Positions 27,808 through 37,081 of a stretch of DNA of 64,000 nucleotides are shown one piece after another. A program made the position numbers and the translations under genes. Source of the stretch: Monoglobus pectinilyticus (GTDB lineage: Bacteria; Bacillota; Clostridia; Monoglobales; Monoglobaceae); contig NZ_CP020991.1 of assembly GCF_002874775.1 (NCBI RefSeq), forward strand, positions 62,001-126,000, given 5' to 3'. Every line of letters starts with the position of its first letter. Position 1 is the first letter of the stretch. Below the pieces are notes generated by a model, which saw only the letters and a list, made by a program, of their open reading frames with translations, was not told the DNA's origin and made no database searches.

Positions 27808-28785
27808 ATGAAAATTGCTGTTTTATATCAAAAGAATAGTCCGCCTGTTATCAAAGGAATAAAAAAACCGATGAAGGAAGGCGGATACAGCGACAGCGGA
27901 GCGGATATTTGCTATTGTCTTCAAAAAAACAATATTGATGTTGTGACGCCTGTTAAACATCCTGATATGCTAAAGGATTTTGATTGGGTTTTTCCGGATA
28001 CTAAGGAAGGAATACAGCATGCAATTTCTTTGGGCGCAGACACAATATGGTTAAATACAGTTTTGTATAACAATCATCCGATTGAAAGTTTTAGCGGTAT
28101 TAATATTATAGGTCAGCGTCCGTCAGATGTGTCAAAATATGATGATAAGTACTATACAAATAATTATTTGCGAAATTTGGGATTTCCGGTAGTAAAGGGT
28201 GTTTTGCTTAATAAAGAGAGTAAATATAACGGAGATTTTCCTTGTGTGATAAAACCCGTTCGCGGCAGAGGAAGCCAGGGAGTTATGAGATGCTGTTCAG
28301 CTGAAGAACTTTACAGTGCTTTAAAAAACCTGATTGATAGTGGATTCTATGGGGATGAAATGATTGTTGAGCCGTTTTTAGATGGAAAAGAAATTACTAT
28401 TTCTGTTTTACCAAATGGCACATGTTTGCCGGTTGTTGAAAGATTTAACCATTGCAATGGTATAGCTCCATATAATGGCGTTGTTGCGGTTTCTAAAAAT
28501 AGCCGGGCCATTTTAAAAAATAATGAAAGTTTAAACAAAATTTCTGAAGCCTGTTCAAAAGCTGTTATTTCAATGGATTTAAAAGCTTTAGTAAGAATTG
28601 ACTGCAGGGAGAACATCCATGGAGAATATGAGATGTTTGATTTTAATTTGAAACCTAATATGACCGGAGCGGTTAGACCTCACAGATTAGACCAGGATAG
28701 TCTTACAATGATTGCCGCCTCGGCTGTTGGCTGGTCGTTTTATGATTTACTAAATGAGTTAATACAAACAAAATGGCAGTTATAA
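27808..28785 (+). CDS. ATP-grasp ligase related to D-alanine-D-alanine ligase
   Basis: A 325-residue ATP-grasp protein. The N-terminal domain (residues 1-100) is followed by the ATP-binding blocks FPCVIKPVRGRGSQGV, EMIVEPFLDGKEITISVLP and the metal-binding YEMFDFNLKPNMTG. It is close to Ddl in layout but lacks the Ddl substrate loop HGxxGEDG near the N-terminus, and its final motif reads NLKPNMTG instead of EINTxPG. It probably joins a carboxylate to an amine, but the substrates are not evident. AAGGAGG precedes the start. It is alone, with long A+T-rich spacers on both sides. Confidence 0.8.
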   Translation: MKIAVLYQKNSPPVIKGIKKPMKEGGYSDSGADICYCLQKNNIDVVTPVKHPDMLKDFDWVFPDTKEGIQHAISLGADTIWLNTVLYNNHPIESFSGINIIGQRPSDVSKYDDKYYTNNYLRNLGFPVVKGVLLNKESKYNGDFPCVIKPVRGRGSQGVMRCCSAEELYSALKNLIDSGFYGDEMIVEPFLDGKEITISVLPNGTCLPVVERFNHCNGIAPYNGVVAVSKNSRAILKNNESLNKISEACSKAVISMDLKALVRIDCRENIHGEYEMFDFNLKPNMTGAVRPHRLDQDSLTMIAASAVGWSFYDLLNELIQTKWQL

Positions 28786-29085
28786 TTAATGTTTTAATTT
28801 TATACATATAATAAAGTGTTTTTATACATTTTGTAAATAATTTGGGTAAATCGTAAAATAATATAATTATCAAAGAAAATATTAAATTGTTAAATTGAAC
28901 AAATTACTTTTAACTTAAAAATATGAATTTATGCAGTTATACAAGATTGGATAAAATCATTAAATTTCAAATAAAAACTAGTATAATTTCAAAATTTCTA
29001 CTTGACTTATCTTGAAAACTCTTGTATTATAGTAATGACAACTGTAAAGTCTCAGTTAATTTTTTGCATTAAAAGGAGCGGTATT
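28786..29085. other. A+T-rich intergenic region upstream of ptsH
   Basis: No gene is supported. Only the ptsH promoter at its right end is recognisable. Confidence 0.55.
29002..29030 (+). promoter_or_regulatory. Promoter of ptsH
   Basis: TTGACT (29002-29007), 17-base spacer, TATTAT (29025-29030). Confidence 0.7.
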
Positions 29086-29346
29086 ATGTACATGAAAGAG
29101 GTAGTAGTTCAGAATCAGGTTGGACTCCATGCGAGACCGGCAACTTTCTTTATACAGAAGGCCAATGAATTTAAGTCCAGTATTTGGGTTGAGAGTGAAG
29201 ATAGAAAGGTTAACGCAAAAAGTCTGCTGGGTGTTCTTTCGCTCGGTATTACTAAAGGTCTTACGATCACCATAATTGCTGATGGTCCGGATGAGGAAGA
29301 CGCTGTTAATAACTTGGTTGATTTGATTTCTTATAATTTTGCATAA
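29086..29346 (+). CDS. ptsH: Phosphocarrier protein HPr
   Basis: General phosphotransfer protein of the PTS and, in Firmicutes, cofactor for CcpA-dependent catabolite control. The 86-residue protein has the phosphorylatable H15 (GLHARPA) and the regulatory S46 (NAKSLLGVLSLG). The exact 15 and 46 numbering supports the ATG at 29086, which has GGAG seven bases upstream; the frame open to 29002 is non-coding. A His at 15 excludes the Crh paralogue. No enzyme I or EII gene is in the window. Confidence 0.95.
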   Translation: MYMKEVVVQNQVGLHARPATFFIQKANEFKSSIWVESEDRKVNAKSLLGVLSLGITKGLTITIIADGPDEEDAVNNLVDLISYNFA

Positions 29347-29374
29347 ACCGTTTGGTTAAAATATACTAAAATTT

Positions 29375-29406
29375 GAGTGAACTGTTTTCACAGTTTACTC
29401 TTTTTT
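29375..29406 (+). terminator. Terminator of ptsH
   Basis: 11-bp stem gagtgaactgt/acagtttactc (one G-T), loop tttc, followed by six T. Confidence 0.85.
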
Positions 29407-29437
29407 GATACATAAAATAAAATGTGGGGTGATATTA

Positions 29438-31312
29438 ATGAAAGAAGATATTATGTGTAGAATAAAAGAAAAATTAAAAACTCTTCCAATGTCACCTGGC
29501 GTGTATTTAATGAAGGATAAGGACGGAAAAATAATTTATGTCGGAAAAAGCAAGGTTCTTAAAAGCAGGGTCAGCTCATATTTTATAAATTCGAAAAGCC
29601 ATACTGTCAAAACTGTTAAAATGGTGAATCAGGTCAATGATTTTGACTATATATTAACTGACAGTGAGGTTGAGGCGCTTATACTTGAATGTAACTTAAT
29701 AAAAAAGTATATGCCGAAATATAACATACTCTTAAAAGATGATAAACAATATCCGTATATTAAAATAACTGTAAAAGAAGATTATCCAAAAATATTTGTT
29801 ACAAGAAGACTTGTAAAAGACGGTTCAAAGTATTTCGGTCCATATATGAGCGCCGCCAATACAAAAGAAACTCTTGACACGATTAAAAGAATTTTTAAAA
29901 TAAGAACTTGCAATAGGGTTCTGCCCAGGGATATAGGAAAAGACAGGCCATGTCTTTATTATCAGATTGGTCAGTGCAGCGCTCCGTGTGCAGGAAAAAT
30001 TTCTCAGGAAGAATATTCTGAAATGTTTAATAAAATTTCAGATGTTTTAAGCGGCAACTATTCAATGTTAGAAAAAGCATTGACTGAGAAAATGTACAAA
30101 GCTTCAGATAATTTAGAATACGAAAAGGCGGCAGGTTATAGGGACAGAATTAATAATCTAAGAGCACTTGATGAAAAGCAGAAGATAATATCTACAAATG
30201 AGGATAACCGAGATATTATTGGCGTATACAGAGAGAATAACGACTGCTGTGTTCAGATTTTTTATATGCGAGGCGGAAAAATGCTTGGTTCCGAGCACTA
30301 TGTTTTTGAAAATAGTGACGATACATTGGAAGAACTTATTTCGGGATTTATAAAACAATTTTATTTTACGGCAACAAATATACCTAAAGAAATTTTGATT
30401 CCCGTAGAGATAGAAGATTCTGAAGAAATAGAGAAATGGCTATCTGAAAAGAGCGGACATAAAATACGGGTTCATATGCCAAAACGCGGGGATAAAGCGC
30501 ATACTATTACAATGGTTAATAAAAATGCTGAGGAATCTTTAAAAGTTCATAAATTTAAAAGGGACAGGGAGCAAACAAATCAAAATGCTGTATTAAAAGG
30601 ACTAATGGAATTGCTTAAGCTTAAAATCACACCTTTTAGAATTGAAAGTTATGATATTTCTAATATTTCAGGTTCTCAAAGCGTAGGTGTTTGTGTTGTG
30701 TATAATAATGCGCGTCCTCATAAATCTTCATATAGAAAGTTTAACATAAAAACAGTGGAGGGAGCAAATGATTACGAAAGTACAAGAGAGGTTATATTTC
30801 GCAGGATATCTAAAGCATATGAGGAAGAGGACGCAATAAAATCAGGAACTCTGCAAGATGATAAAGCAAAATTTCTGCCGCTTCCTAATTTGATTTTATT
30901 AGACGGCGGCAAAGGGCATGTCCACGTAATAAAAGAACTGTTTGAAACCATGGGAGAAGAAATTCCAGTATATGGTATGGTTAAGGATGATAAACACAGA
31001 ACCAGAGCGCTAACTGATGAAAATCAAGAATTTTATATTGATAAAGACAGCGAGTTATTTAAGTTTCTTACGGGTCTTCAGGAGGAAGTACATAGGTTTG
31101 CGATTACTGCCTTTAGAAAAAAACATGAAAAAGCCAGCGTTCACAGTGAACTTGATGATATAAAAGGAGTTGGTCCGGCAAAGAGAAATAAGCTTCTATT
31201 AAGTTTTTCATCTATTAAAAAAATTAAGAATGCTACAGTCGGAGAGTTATCCGCTGTTATAGACCCTCAAACAGCAAGGAATGTATATAAATATTTTCAT
31301 CCTGAAAATTAA
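29438..31312 (+). CDS. uvrC: Excinuclease ABC subunit C
   Basis: UvrC makes both incisions around UvrAB-bound lesions in nucleotide excision repair. Domains in order in 624 residues: GIY-YIG nuclease (GVYLMKDKDGKIIYVGKS), the cysteine-rich patch CLYYQIGQCSAPC, a UVR motif (YEKAAGYRDRINNLRAL), the RNase H-like second nuclease (SYDISNISGSQSVGVCVVY, LILLDGGKGHV) and a C-terminal helix-hairpin-helix (LDDIKGVGPAKRNKLL). ATG 29438 follows GGGGTGA; the in-frame TTG-type starts upstream lie in the ptsH terminator. Confidence 0.97.
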   Translation: MKEDIMCRIKEKLKTLPMSPGVYLMKDKDGKIIYVGKSKVLKSRVSSYFINSKSHTVKTVKMVNQVNDFDYILTDSEVEALILECNLIKKYMPKYNILLKDDKQYPYIKITVKEDYPKIFVTRRLVKDGSKYFGPYMSAANTKETLDTIKRIFKIRTCNRVLPRDIGKDRPCLYYQIGQCSAPCAGKISQEEYSEMFNKISDVLSGNYSMLEKALTEKMYKASDNLEYEKAAGYRDRINNLRALDEKQKIISTNEDNRDIIGVYRENNDCCVQIFYMRGGKMLGSEHYVFENSDDTLEELISGFIKQFYFTATNIPKEILIPVEIEDSEEIEKWLSEKSGHKIRVHMPKRGDKAHTITMVNKNAEESLKVHKFKRDREQTNQNAVLKGLMELLKLKITPFRIESYDISNISGSQSVGVCVVYNNARPHKSSYRKFNIKTVEGANDYESTREVIFRRISKAYEEEDAIKSGTLQDDKAKFLPLPNLILLDGGKGHVHVIKELFETMGEEIPVYGMVKDDKHRTRALTDENQEFYIDKDSELFKFLTGLQEEVHRFAITAFRKKHEKASVHSELDDIKGVGPAKRNKLLLSFSSIKKIKNATVGELSAVIDPQTARNVYKYFHPEN

Positions 31313-31380
31313 AAATAAATAAAAGGCTAAGTAATTTTGTAAACCGAACAAGCATATAAATCAGTGAGGAGTTGATTTAT

Positions 31381-31647
31381 ATGTCTTTTGACTTAAGAAG
31401 TATTATCGTTTACATATTTGGCCTTTTTTTGTTTTTTATGTGTATTAAGTTATTCAAAAAACCGCTGATTTGGATTTTTAGGCTGATGATTAGCTGTATT
31501 ATTGGTATTGGAATACTTCTGCTGTTTAATTTAATATTTCAAAAATCCGGTTTTACTTTGGCTCTAAATCCGTTTAATGCGGTTACAATAGGTGTATTAG
31601 GGGTTCCGGGACTTGTTTTGCTATGCGTGTTGTCATGTTTTGCATAG
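31381..31647 (+). CDS. bofA: Pro-sigma-K processing inhibitor BofA family protein
   Basis: An 88-residue membrane protein with three hydrophobic segments and the family end FTLALNPFNAVTIGVLGVPGLVLLC. In Bacillus, BofA holds the SpoIVFB protease inactive until the forespore signal arrives. Clostridial homologues occur even where sigma-K processing differs. GAGGAG lies nine bases before ATG 31381. It follows uvrC by 68 bases and converges on dus with a 13-base gap. Confidence 0.85.
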   Translation: MSFDLRSIIVYIFGLFLFFMCIKLFKKPLIWIFRLMISCIIGIGILLLFNLIFQKSGFTLALNPFNAVTIGVLGVPGLVLLCVLSCFA

Positions 31648-31660
31648 CAGCGGTATTGCG

Positions 31661-32626
31661 TTAAAAGTCACGTAGATTTTCATAACTTATTAAGTCCAGC
31701 ATTTGTTCAAGAGTATCGCATTGATTGATAAGATTTCTCAGTTTTGCTCCGCCGCACAAACCTTTAAAATACCATGCCATATGTTTTCTTCCCTCAAGAA
31801 CGCCGCGGTATTCGCCTTTAAATTTCACTAAAAGCCGGAGATGTTTTTCGGCAATGTCAGAACGTTCCTCAAGTGTAGGCGGAGCAAGTTCATCACCGGT
31901 TTTCAGATAATGAAGCACAGAACTAAACAACCAAGGGTTTCCCTGAGCTGCTCTCCCTATCATTATACCGTCGCATCCGGTATAATCAAGCATATATTTT
32001 GCGGATTTGCCGTCATGTACATCTCCGTTGCCTATTACCGGTATTTTTACAGCTTCTTTTACTTTTTTTATTATTTCAAGATTCGCTTTGCCAGAATAAA
32101 ATTGTGCTCTGGTTCTTCCGTGTATTGTTATTGCGTCAGCGCCGTTGTTTTCTGCTGTTTTTGCAAACTCAACTGCGTTTATACTGTCATCGTCCCAGCC
32201 CATCCTGAATTTTACTGACATAGGACAATTGACGGATTTTCTTACTGCACTGATAATTTTACCTGCCAGTTCAGGATTTTTCATTAATGCACTGCCGTCA
32301 CCGTTATTTACAATCTTAGGTGCCGGACAACCCATATTAATATCTATCATATCTGCCCCAAATTCAAGTGAGCGTTCAGCAATTTCTGACATTACTTCAG
32401 GTTCGTGCCCAAAAATCTGAGCGGCGGTAGGTTTTTCAAAATTCAAAACTTCCAGCAAAACCTCAGTCCTTTTATTTTTATACAGAAGCCCCTTTCCGGA
32501 TACCATTTCCGTATACATCAAAGCAGGACCGAACGGTTTTGTTATGAGCCTAAACGCTTTGTCCGTCACTCCGGCCATTGGTGCAAGTATTATATTGTTT
32601 TTAAGATTTAAAGTTCCTATTTTCAT
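31661..32626 (-). CDS. dus: tRNA-dihydrouridine synthase (DusB-like)
   Basis: FMN-dependent reductase that converts uridine to dihydrouridine in tRNA D loops. The TIM-barrel begins with NNIILAPMAGVTDKAFR; the catalytic proton donor is C100 in DINMGCPAPKIV, followed by NNGDGSALMKNP. FMN-phosphate contacts are in VIGNGDVHDGKSA and GCDGIMIGRAAQGNPWLF. The product is 321 residues, normal length. GGAGA precedes ATG 32626. Transcribed from its own promoter, divergent from proB. Confidence 0.95.
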   Translation of the reverse strand: MKIGTLNLKNNIILAPMAGVTDKAFRLITKPFGPALMYTEMVSGKGLLYKNKRTEVLLEVLNFEKPTAAQIFGHEPEVMSEIAERSLEFGADMIDINMGCPAPKIVNNGDGSALMKNPELAGKIISAVRKSVNCPMSVKFRMGWDDDSINAVEFAKTAENNGADAITIHGRTRAQFYSGKANLEIIKKVKEAVKIPVIGNGDVHDGKSAKYMLDYTGCDGIMIGRAAQGNPWLFSSVLHYLKTGDELAPPTLEERSDIAEKHLRLLVKFKGEYRGVLEGRKHMAWYFKGLCGGAKLRNLINQCDTLEQMLDLISYENLRDF

Positions 32627-32645
32627 ATCGTTTCTCCTTGCGGAT

Positions 32646-32674
32646 ATTATACACTATATATTGTGATTTGCCAA
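32646..32674 (-). promoter_or_regulatory. Promoter of dus
   Basis: On the minus strand TTGGCA (32669-32674), 17-base spacer, TATAAT (32646-32651). The -10 lies about 20 bases upstream of the start codon, giving a short leader with the ribosome site. Confidence 0.72.
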
Positions 32675-32683
32675 TATGAAATA

Positions 32684-32712
32684 TTGACATAAAGAGACAT
32701 TATTGATATAAT
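32684..32712 (+). promoter_or_regulatory. Consensus promoter of proB
   Basis: Perfect TTGACA (32684-32689), 17-base spacer, perfect TATAAT (32707-32712). Confidence 0.85.
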
Positions 32713-32765
32713 ACCCGGGTTAGATTTTAACAATTATGAAGAATGAAATTTAAGGGTTGATTATT

Positions 32766-33545
32766 TTGAAAACAAAAAGAATAGTAATAAAGGTTGGAAC
32801 TTCTACGCTTACCCATGAAAGCGGAAAATTAAATCTGGAGAGAATAGAGCAGTTGGTTCGTGTTATCTCAAATATTAAAAATATGGGTCATGAAGTAATA
32901 TTGGTCTCAAGCGGCGCTATTGGCGTCGGAGCAGGGAAAGTAGGTTTGAAAGAGAAGCCTGATTCAGTCAGAATGAAACAAGCCCTGGCTGCTATAGGTC
33001 AGGCAAGTTTGGTTTCTATTTATGATAAAATCTTTAAAGAATACGGATACAGCACCGGTCAGGTTCTTTTAACAAAGTTTATCCTTGATGAGGAAACTAG
33101 ATATAACAGCGCTCGCAGGGCTTTTGACGCTATGATTTCATTTGGCGTTGTTCCTATAGTAAATGAGAATGATGTGATATCTACTTATGAGATAGAGTTT
33201 GGTGACAATGATACGTTATCAGCTACAGTAGCCGAACTTGTCAGAGCCGACCTCTTAATAATTCTTTCAGATATTGACGGATTTTATGACAGCGACCCAA
33301 GAAAAGATAAAAACGCAAAAATTATTCCTGTGGTATCGGAAATATCTGAGGAGATTATGTCGTGTGCAGGAGCGGAAGGTTCCAGCCGAGGAACAGGCGG
33401 TATGAAAACAAAATTAAGGGCTGCTAAGTTTGTGAATGATAATGGTATAGATATGGTTTTATTAAATGGAAATGTTCCTGAAAAGATCTATAGAGTTTTA
33501 GAAGGCGAGAATATTGGAACATTATTTAAACACAAAGAAAAATAA
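32766..33545 (+). CDS. proB: Glutamate 5-kinase, short form without PUA domain
   Basis: Phosphorylates L-glutamate, the first step of proline synthesis. The amino-acid-kinase fold is complete: RIVIKVGTSTLTHESGKLN, VSSGAIGVGAGKVGL, VPIVNENDVISTYE, FGDNDTLSATVAELVRADLL and SSRGTGGMKTKLRAA. The protein ends after this domain at 259 residues, so the C-terminal PUA domain of the roughly 370-residue form is absent. I use TTG 32766, nine bases after AAGGG; the TTG at 32757 abuts that site. proA, usually adjacent, is not in the window. Confidence 0.94.
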   Translation: MKTKRIVIKVGTSTLTHESGKLNLERIEQLVRVISNIKNMGHEVILVSSGAIGVGAGKVGLKEKPDSVRMKQALAAIGQASLVSIYDKIFKEYGYSTGQVLLTKFILDEETRYNSARRAFDAMISFGVVPIVNENDVISTYEIEFGDNDTLSATVAELVRADLLIILSDIDGFYDSDPRKDKNAKIIPVVSEISEEIMSCAGAEGSSRGTGGMKTKLRAAKFVNDNGIDMVLLNGNVPEKIYRVLEGENIGTLFKHKEK

Positions 33546-33619
33546 TTACAAATAATATATTGGAACTTTTTCCATTTTTTTACGTCTAAATACTATAAAA
33601 TCTATCGGGAGGTATTTTT

Positions 33620-35500
33620 GTGCGTAAAAAAATATATGGTTTGTTTTTTCCAAAACTTATTATTGCTTTGCTGTTACTGGCTGTTATAGCGGTTTGGAGC
33701 AGTGATTTGTTTTCTGATAATAAATATAATGATGTATGTGCAGATAATGAGTATTATGGGCAGTATTCTTTGTCATATATGCCAATTTATCTTGACGGAT
33801 ATGAAATTCAAGGGTATTACTGCGATGAAAAAGTCTTAATTTCTATTGATGATATGACTAGATATGGTTTCGAATTAAATTATGACCCAGAGAAAAATGT
33901 GCTTAATTTGAGGTCAACATCTGAAATTGCTGTATATCCATATAAACAATCAATAGCTGTTTCAAATTACATAGCTGAGCCGTCCAGTTTTGATGTGCGG
34001 ATAAATGGTATAAAAATATATGCATATTGTCTTGATGGATATGCGTGTGTCAGCGTTGATGATTTGGTTTATTTAAGTGATGAATATAATATACAAACCG
34101 GTTGGTCTGATTACAATATGTGCGGCGGTTATGACGCTTCTGCCAACGCTTTTAATATAAACTGTTTTAGGTTTAAGGTTAATGATTGGGCTGAACTGCT
34201 TGCTCAAATGGAAAGCAAAGTAAATCAGACTGAGATAGACATATATACTGAAGGAAAGCCTGAAGAAGCAACATATTACGGAGCTAAGCTGGAACCCAGA
34301 AGCGGTATATATGCAGGTATAGTCAGCGACGGCAACGGAAATCCCGAAGACGGTTCGCCGGAAACATTTCATCATGATTTTGGGGTGTATTCATCATATT
34401 TAGAATTTGATGATTTTCAAACCCAGCTTAATAAGCCCAGCAGTTATATTGTGCCGGAGAAAAACTGTATAAGCCAGGTTCCCTGGAATGTTGTGGATAT
34501 TAATTTGGTTTTGGACAGTGCGAACGATGAATACATTAAAGAAACATTAGATAATATGGCTAAATATAATAAGCCGACAATAATACGTTTTGGCGCGGAA
34601 ATGAATATAGGATACCTGGGGGATTCTCCTACAGCATATATAAAAGCTTTTAGAAAGATTGCGGATATGGTACATGAGTATCCAAATTTCGCTGTTATGT
34701 GGTCGCCGAATGACAATGGTTCCCTGGACAGACCGTTTGGATATTTTTATCCAGGTGATGAATATGTAGATTGGATAGGAGTGTCATCATTTTTAAAGAA
34801 AGATTTTTTAAACAGCCTGGCTGTTGAAGATGGTTCTGAGGTATGTACTACGCGCGAATCTCAGATATACTTTACCTTAGGTGATTTTGGCTATACAACG
34901 AATTCACTTAAATATATAACTGATTTTATGAAAGAAAATAATATTAATAAGCCGCTTGCCATAAGCGAGGGCGGTGTTGTCTCTCGAATCTCTTACAGTG
35001 ATGAAAACATAGATTTGTGGGGAGAAAAGCGGGTCAGAAATATGTATTGGTATGCAGCTATGAGATTCCCGCAGCTAAAAAGTATTGTATATTTTAATCA
35101 AGATATGAAATCAGAAGTTATAGGATTTGACCTTTCATTTAAACCTAACTACACGCAAATTATAGAAGAAGCTATTACAACCGGTCCATATCTGCTGTCA
35201 TATAATGAAACTCCTAAATATACATTTGTTAAAGCGGACGGCGGAAGAACTTATAACAGCGATTATATTCCGATATACGGATATGTCTATCAGCCGGAAC
35301 AGTATACGAATTATGTAGAGTATTATATAGACGGAAATCTTTTGGATACGAAAACAGAAATTCCTTATAAAACATATTTGAATAAAAATTCTGTTTCTGA
35401 CGGAACTCATACTTTAACTATAACTGCTCACGGTGCAGCGTCAGAAATATCAAAATCTTATACATTAGTAAAAGAAGCAGGGAATATAGTAATCTATTAA
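33620..35500 (+). CDS. Secreted GH26-like glycoside hydrolase with stalk and Ig-like domains
   Basis: A 626-residue exported protein. A signal or anchor segment (residues 9-28) precedes two repeats resembling copper-amine-oxidase-type stalk domains (about 52-185). A (beta/alpha)8 catalytic region follows with IIRFGAEMNIGYLG (acid/base candidate E327), FAVMWSPNDNG, DEYVDWIGVSSF and PLAISEGGVV (nucleophile candidate E450). This spacing matches clan GH-A, closest to GH26 mannanases. A small Ig-like domain (about 535-620) ends the protein. GTG start has CGGGAGG seven bases upstream. The substrate, mannan or another beta-glycan, is a guess. Confidence 0.78.
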   Translation: MRKKIYGLFFPKLIIALLLLAVIAVWSSDLFSDNKYNDVCADNEYYGQYSLSYMPIYLDGYEIQGYYCDEKVLISIDDMTRYGFELNYDPEKNVLNLRSTSEIAVYPYKQSIAVSNYIAEPSSFDVRINGIKIYAYCLDGYACVSVDDLVYLSDEYNIQTGWSDYNMCGGYDASANAFNINCFRFKVNDWAELLAQMESKVNQTEIDIYTEGKPEEATYYGAKLEPRSGIYAGIVSDGNGNPEDGSPETFHHDFGVYSSYLEFDDFQTQLNKPSSYIVPEKNCISQVPWNVVDINLVLDSANDEYIKETLDNMAKYNKPTIIRFGAEMNIGYLGDSPTAYIKAFRKIADMVHEYPNFAVMWSPNDNGSLDRPFGYFYPGDEYVDWIGVSSFLKKDFLNSLAVEDGSEVCTTRESQIYFTLGDFGYTTNSLKYITDFMKENNINKPLAISEGGVVSRISYSDENIDLWGEKRVRNMYWYAAMRFPQLKSIVYFNQDMKSEVIGFDLSFKPNYTQIIEEAITTGPYLLSYNETPKYTFVKADGGRTYNSDYIPIYGYVYQPEQYTNYVEYYIDGNLLDTKTEIPYKTYLNKNSVSDGTHTLTITAHGAASEISKSYTLVKEAGNIVIY

Positions 35501-35510
35501 TAATTATAAA

Positions 35511-35548
35511 AAAAATAACTCGTTGTGTTAAGGCAACGGGTTATTTTT
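35511..35548. terminator. Bidirectional terminator between the GH26-like gene and tmcAL
   Basis: Stem of about 15 bp (aaaaataactcgttg with caacgggttattttt), loop of eight bases. A-run on the left and T-run on the right give U-tracts in both directions. Confidence 0.85.
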
Positions 35549-35608
35549 AATGTATAAGATTTAAATTAATTTTACTTAAACCGAAGTGTTATTAATAAGC
35601 TTTATTAT

Positions 35609-36745
35609 TTATATTTGTGACAGTTCATAAAGTTTGTCAAAAACAATTTCGCGGTCCCAGATTTTTACCGCTTTTTCTATATTATTAATTCCGTTTCTGT
35701 TTTTCGCCAGCGGAAGTTTTGAAGTAGATTTTGCGTTATGAAGGAGTTCCTGTCCTTTTTTATTAAAATTCAATATTTTAATATATTGAGGTGGTGTTAC
35801 AGCGTCTTCTTTTGTTATTCCCAAAAATATATTCATTATGATTCGTCTAATTCTGCTGTGTGCATAACGTTTTGATTTTATATTATCACATAATTCAGAA
35901 AAGTTTTTTGAAGAAAATGCTGATTTTTTAATTTTATTCTCTAATCCCTCAGAGACGTCTGGAGCATTCCGAATCGTAATAATATCAGACTTTATTATAT
36001 CCGATATTATAGCGGTATCTAACTTTTCAATCCTATGGAGTGACGAATTTTTATATAATGAAATACAGTTTTCAGGAACCGCTTTAATCATATTTGAACC
36101 ATGAATATTTAATATATTTCTTATAGCGCTTGCGCTGGCTATCTCGCCATGAATAACGGTATCATTATGCTCCGACTCACATCTCTTTATTAAAATAGGT
36201 TCAATATTACTGTTTAATTTGTATAATGCTTTGATATATTCAATAGCAAGAATATTATTAGGTTCACTTAAAATATTAGCATAGCTGTTTCCTAAAATTC
36301 TGTATACAGCATTTTTTCTTGCTAAAAAAAACGGCTTTCCCGACTGCAGTTCTGATTTGAGAATCATTTTAAATTCTTTTGGTTCAGTGTATAGCAATGA
36401 AGCAGTTTTTTGTATTTCTGTTATTTCAGAATGTTCGGCGCCGAAAGCTATGCTGTCAATAAGTCCCAAAGAATGTAAAATATAAATTGAATTAAACGCA
36501 AAAATTTCAGCCGACTGCATTGAATGAACAGCAGGCAGTTCTAACACTAGATCCATTCCTGATTGAACAGCCGCCAAGGCTCGGACAGATTTATCATACA
36601 CAGCCACATCGCCGCGCTGTGTATAGTTTCCGCTCATTATACCGACAACAGCGTCAAAACCTAAATTTTGTTTTATATAGTCAATCTGATATTTGTGACC
36701 ATTATGAAAGGGGTTATATTCACACACAATTCCGCAGACTTTCAA
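35609..36745 (-). CDS. tmcAL: tRNA(Met) cytidine acetate ligase
   Basis: TmcAL (formerly YlbM) uses acetate and ATP to make N4-acetylcytidine at the wobble position of elongator tRNA-Met. The nucleotidyltransferase core is GIVCEYNPFHNGHKYQID with the HxGH signature, then VGIMSGNYTQRGDVAVYDK and LVLELPAVHSMQSAEIFA. The 378-residue length is typical. Translation starts at TTG 36745, eight bases after GGAGG. The pairing with a tRNA-Met gene near the left end of the window is a coincidence of position but fits the substrate. Confidence 0.93.
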   Translation of the reverse strand: MKVCGIVCEYNPFHNGHKYQIDYIKQNLGFDAVVGIMSGNYTQRGDVAVYDKSVRALAAVQSGMDLVLELPAVHSMQSAEIFAFNSIYILHSLGLIDSIAFGAEHSEITEIQKTASLLYTEPKEFKMILKSELQSGKPFFLARKNAVYRILGNSYANILSEPNNILAIEYIKALYKLNSNIEPILIKRCESEHNDTVIHGEIASASAIRNILNIHGSNMIKAVPENCISLYKNSSLHRIEKLDTAIISDIIKSDIITIRNAPDVSEGLENKIKKSAFSSKNFSELCDNIKSKRYAHSRIRRIIMNIFLGITKEDAVTPPQYIKILNFNKKGQELLHNAKSTSKLPLAKNRNGINNIEKAVKIWDREIVFDKLYELSQI

Positions 36746-37081
36746 TTATTATTCCTCCAACATAAAAGAGCAATTTTTATAAAATATAAACTAAATAAAA
36801 TTATATCTTACTAATGTTTATATGTCAATATAGGCTATTTTATTTCAGAAAAGCTGTTTTATTTAAAATTTTAATGTAATAATTTAAAAAACTGGTTATA
36901 AGTATTAAAAAAACTATGGTTTATAACAAAATTTTTTATATTTAATACTTGAAATCGACTTTTTATAGGTGTATAATGTAACAGCTGAGTATCAAAAATT
37001 ACCATATAAACTGGAATTTTTGGCTTATTATGATTTTGTAAAATAATTATCAATATACACATAGGAAATGAGGTTTAACAA
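36746..37081. other. Divergent intergenic region between tmcAL and pta
   Basis: Holds the pta promoter (36949-36977) and a leader of about 98 bases. No other element is recognised. Confidence 0.6.
36949..36977 (+). promoter_or_regulatory. Promoter of pta-ackA
   Basis: TTGAAA (36949-36954), 17-base spacer, TATAAT (36972-36977). Confidence 0.78.
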
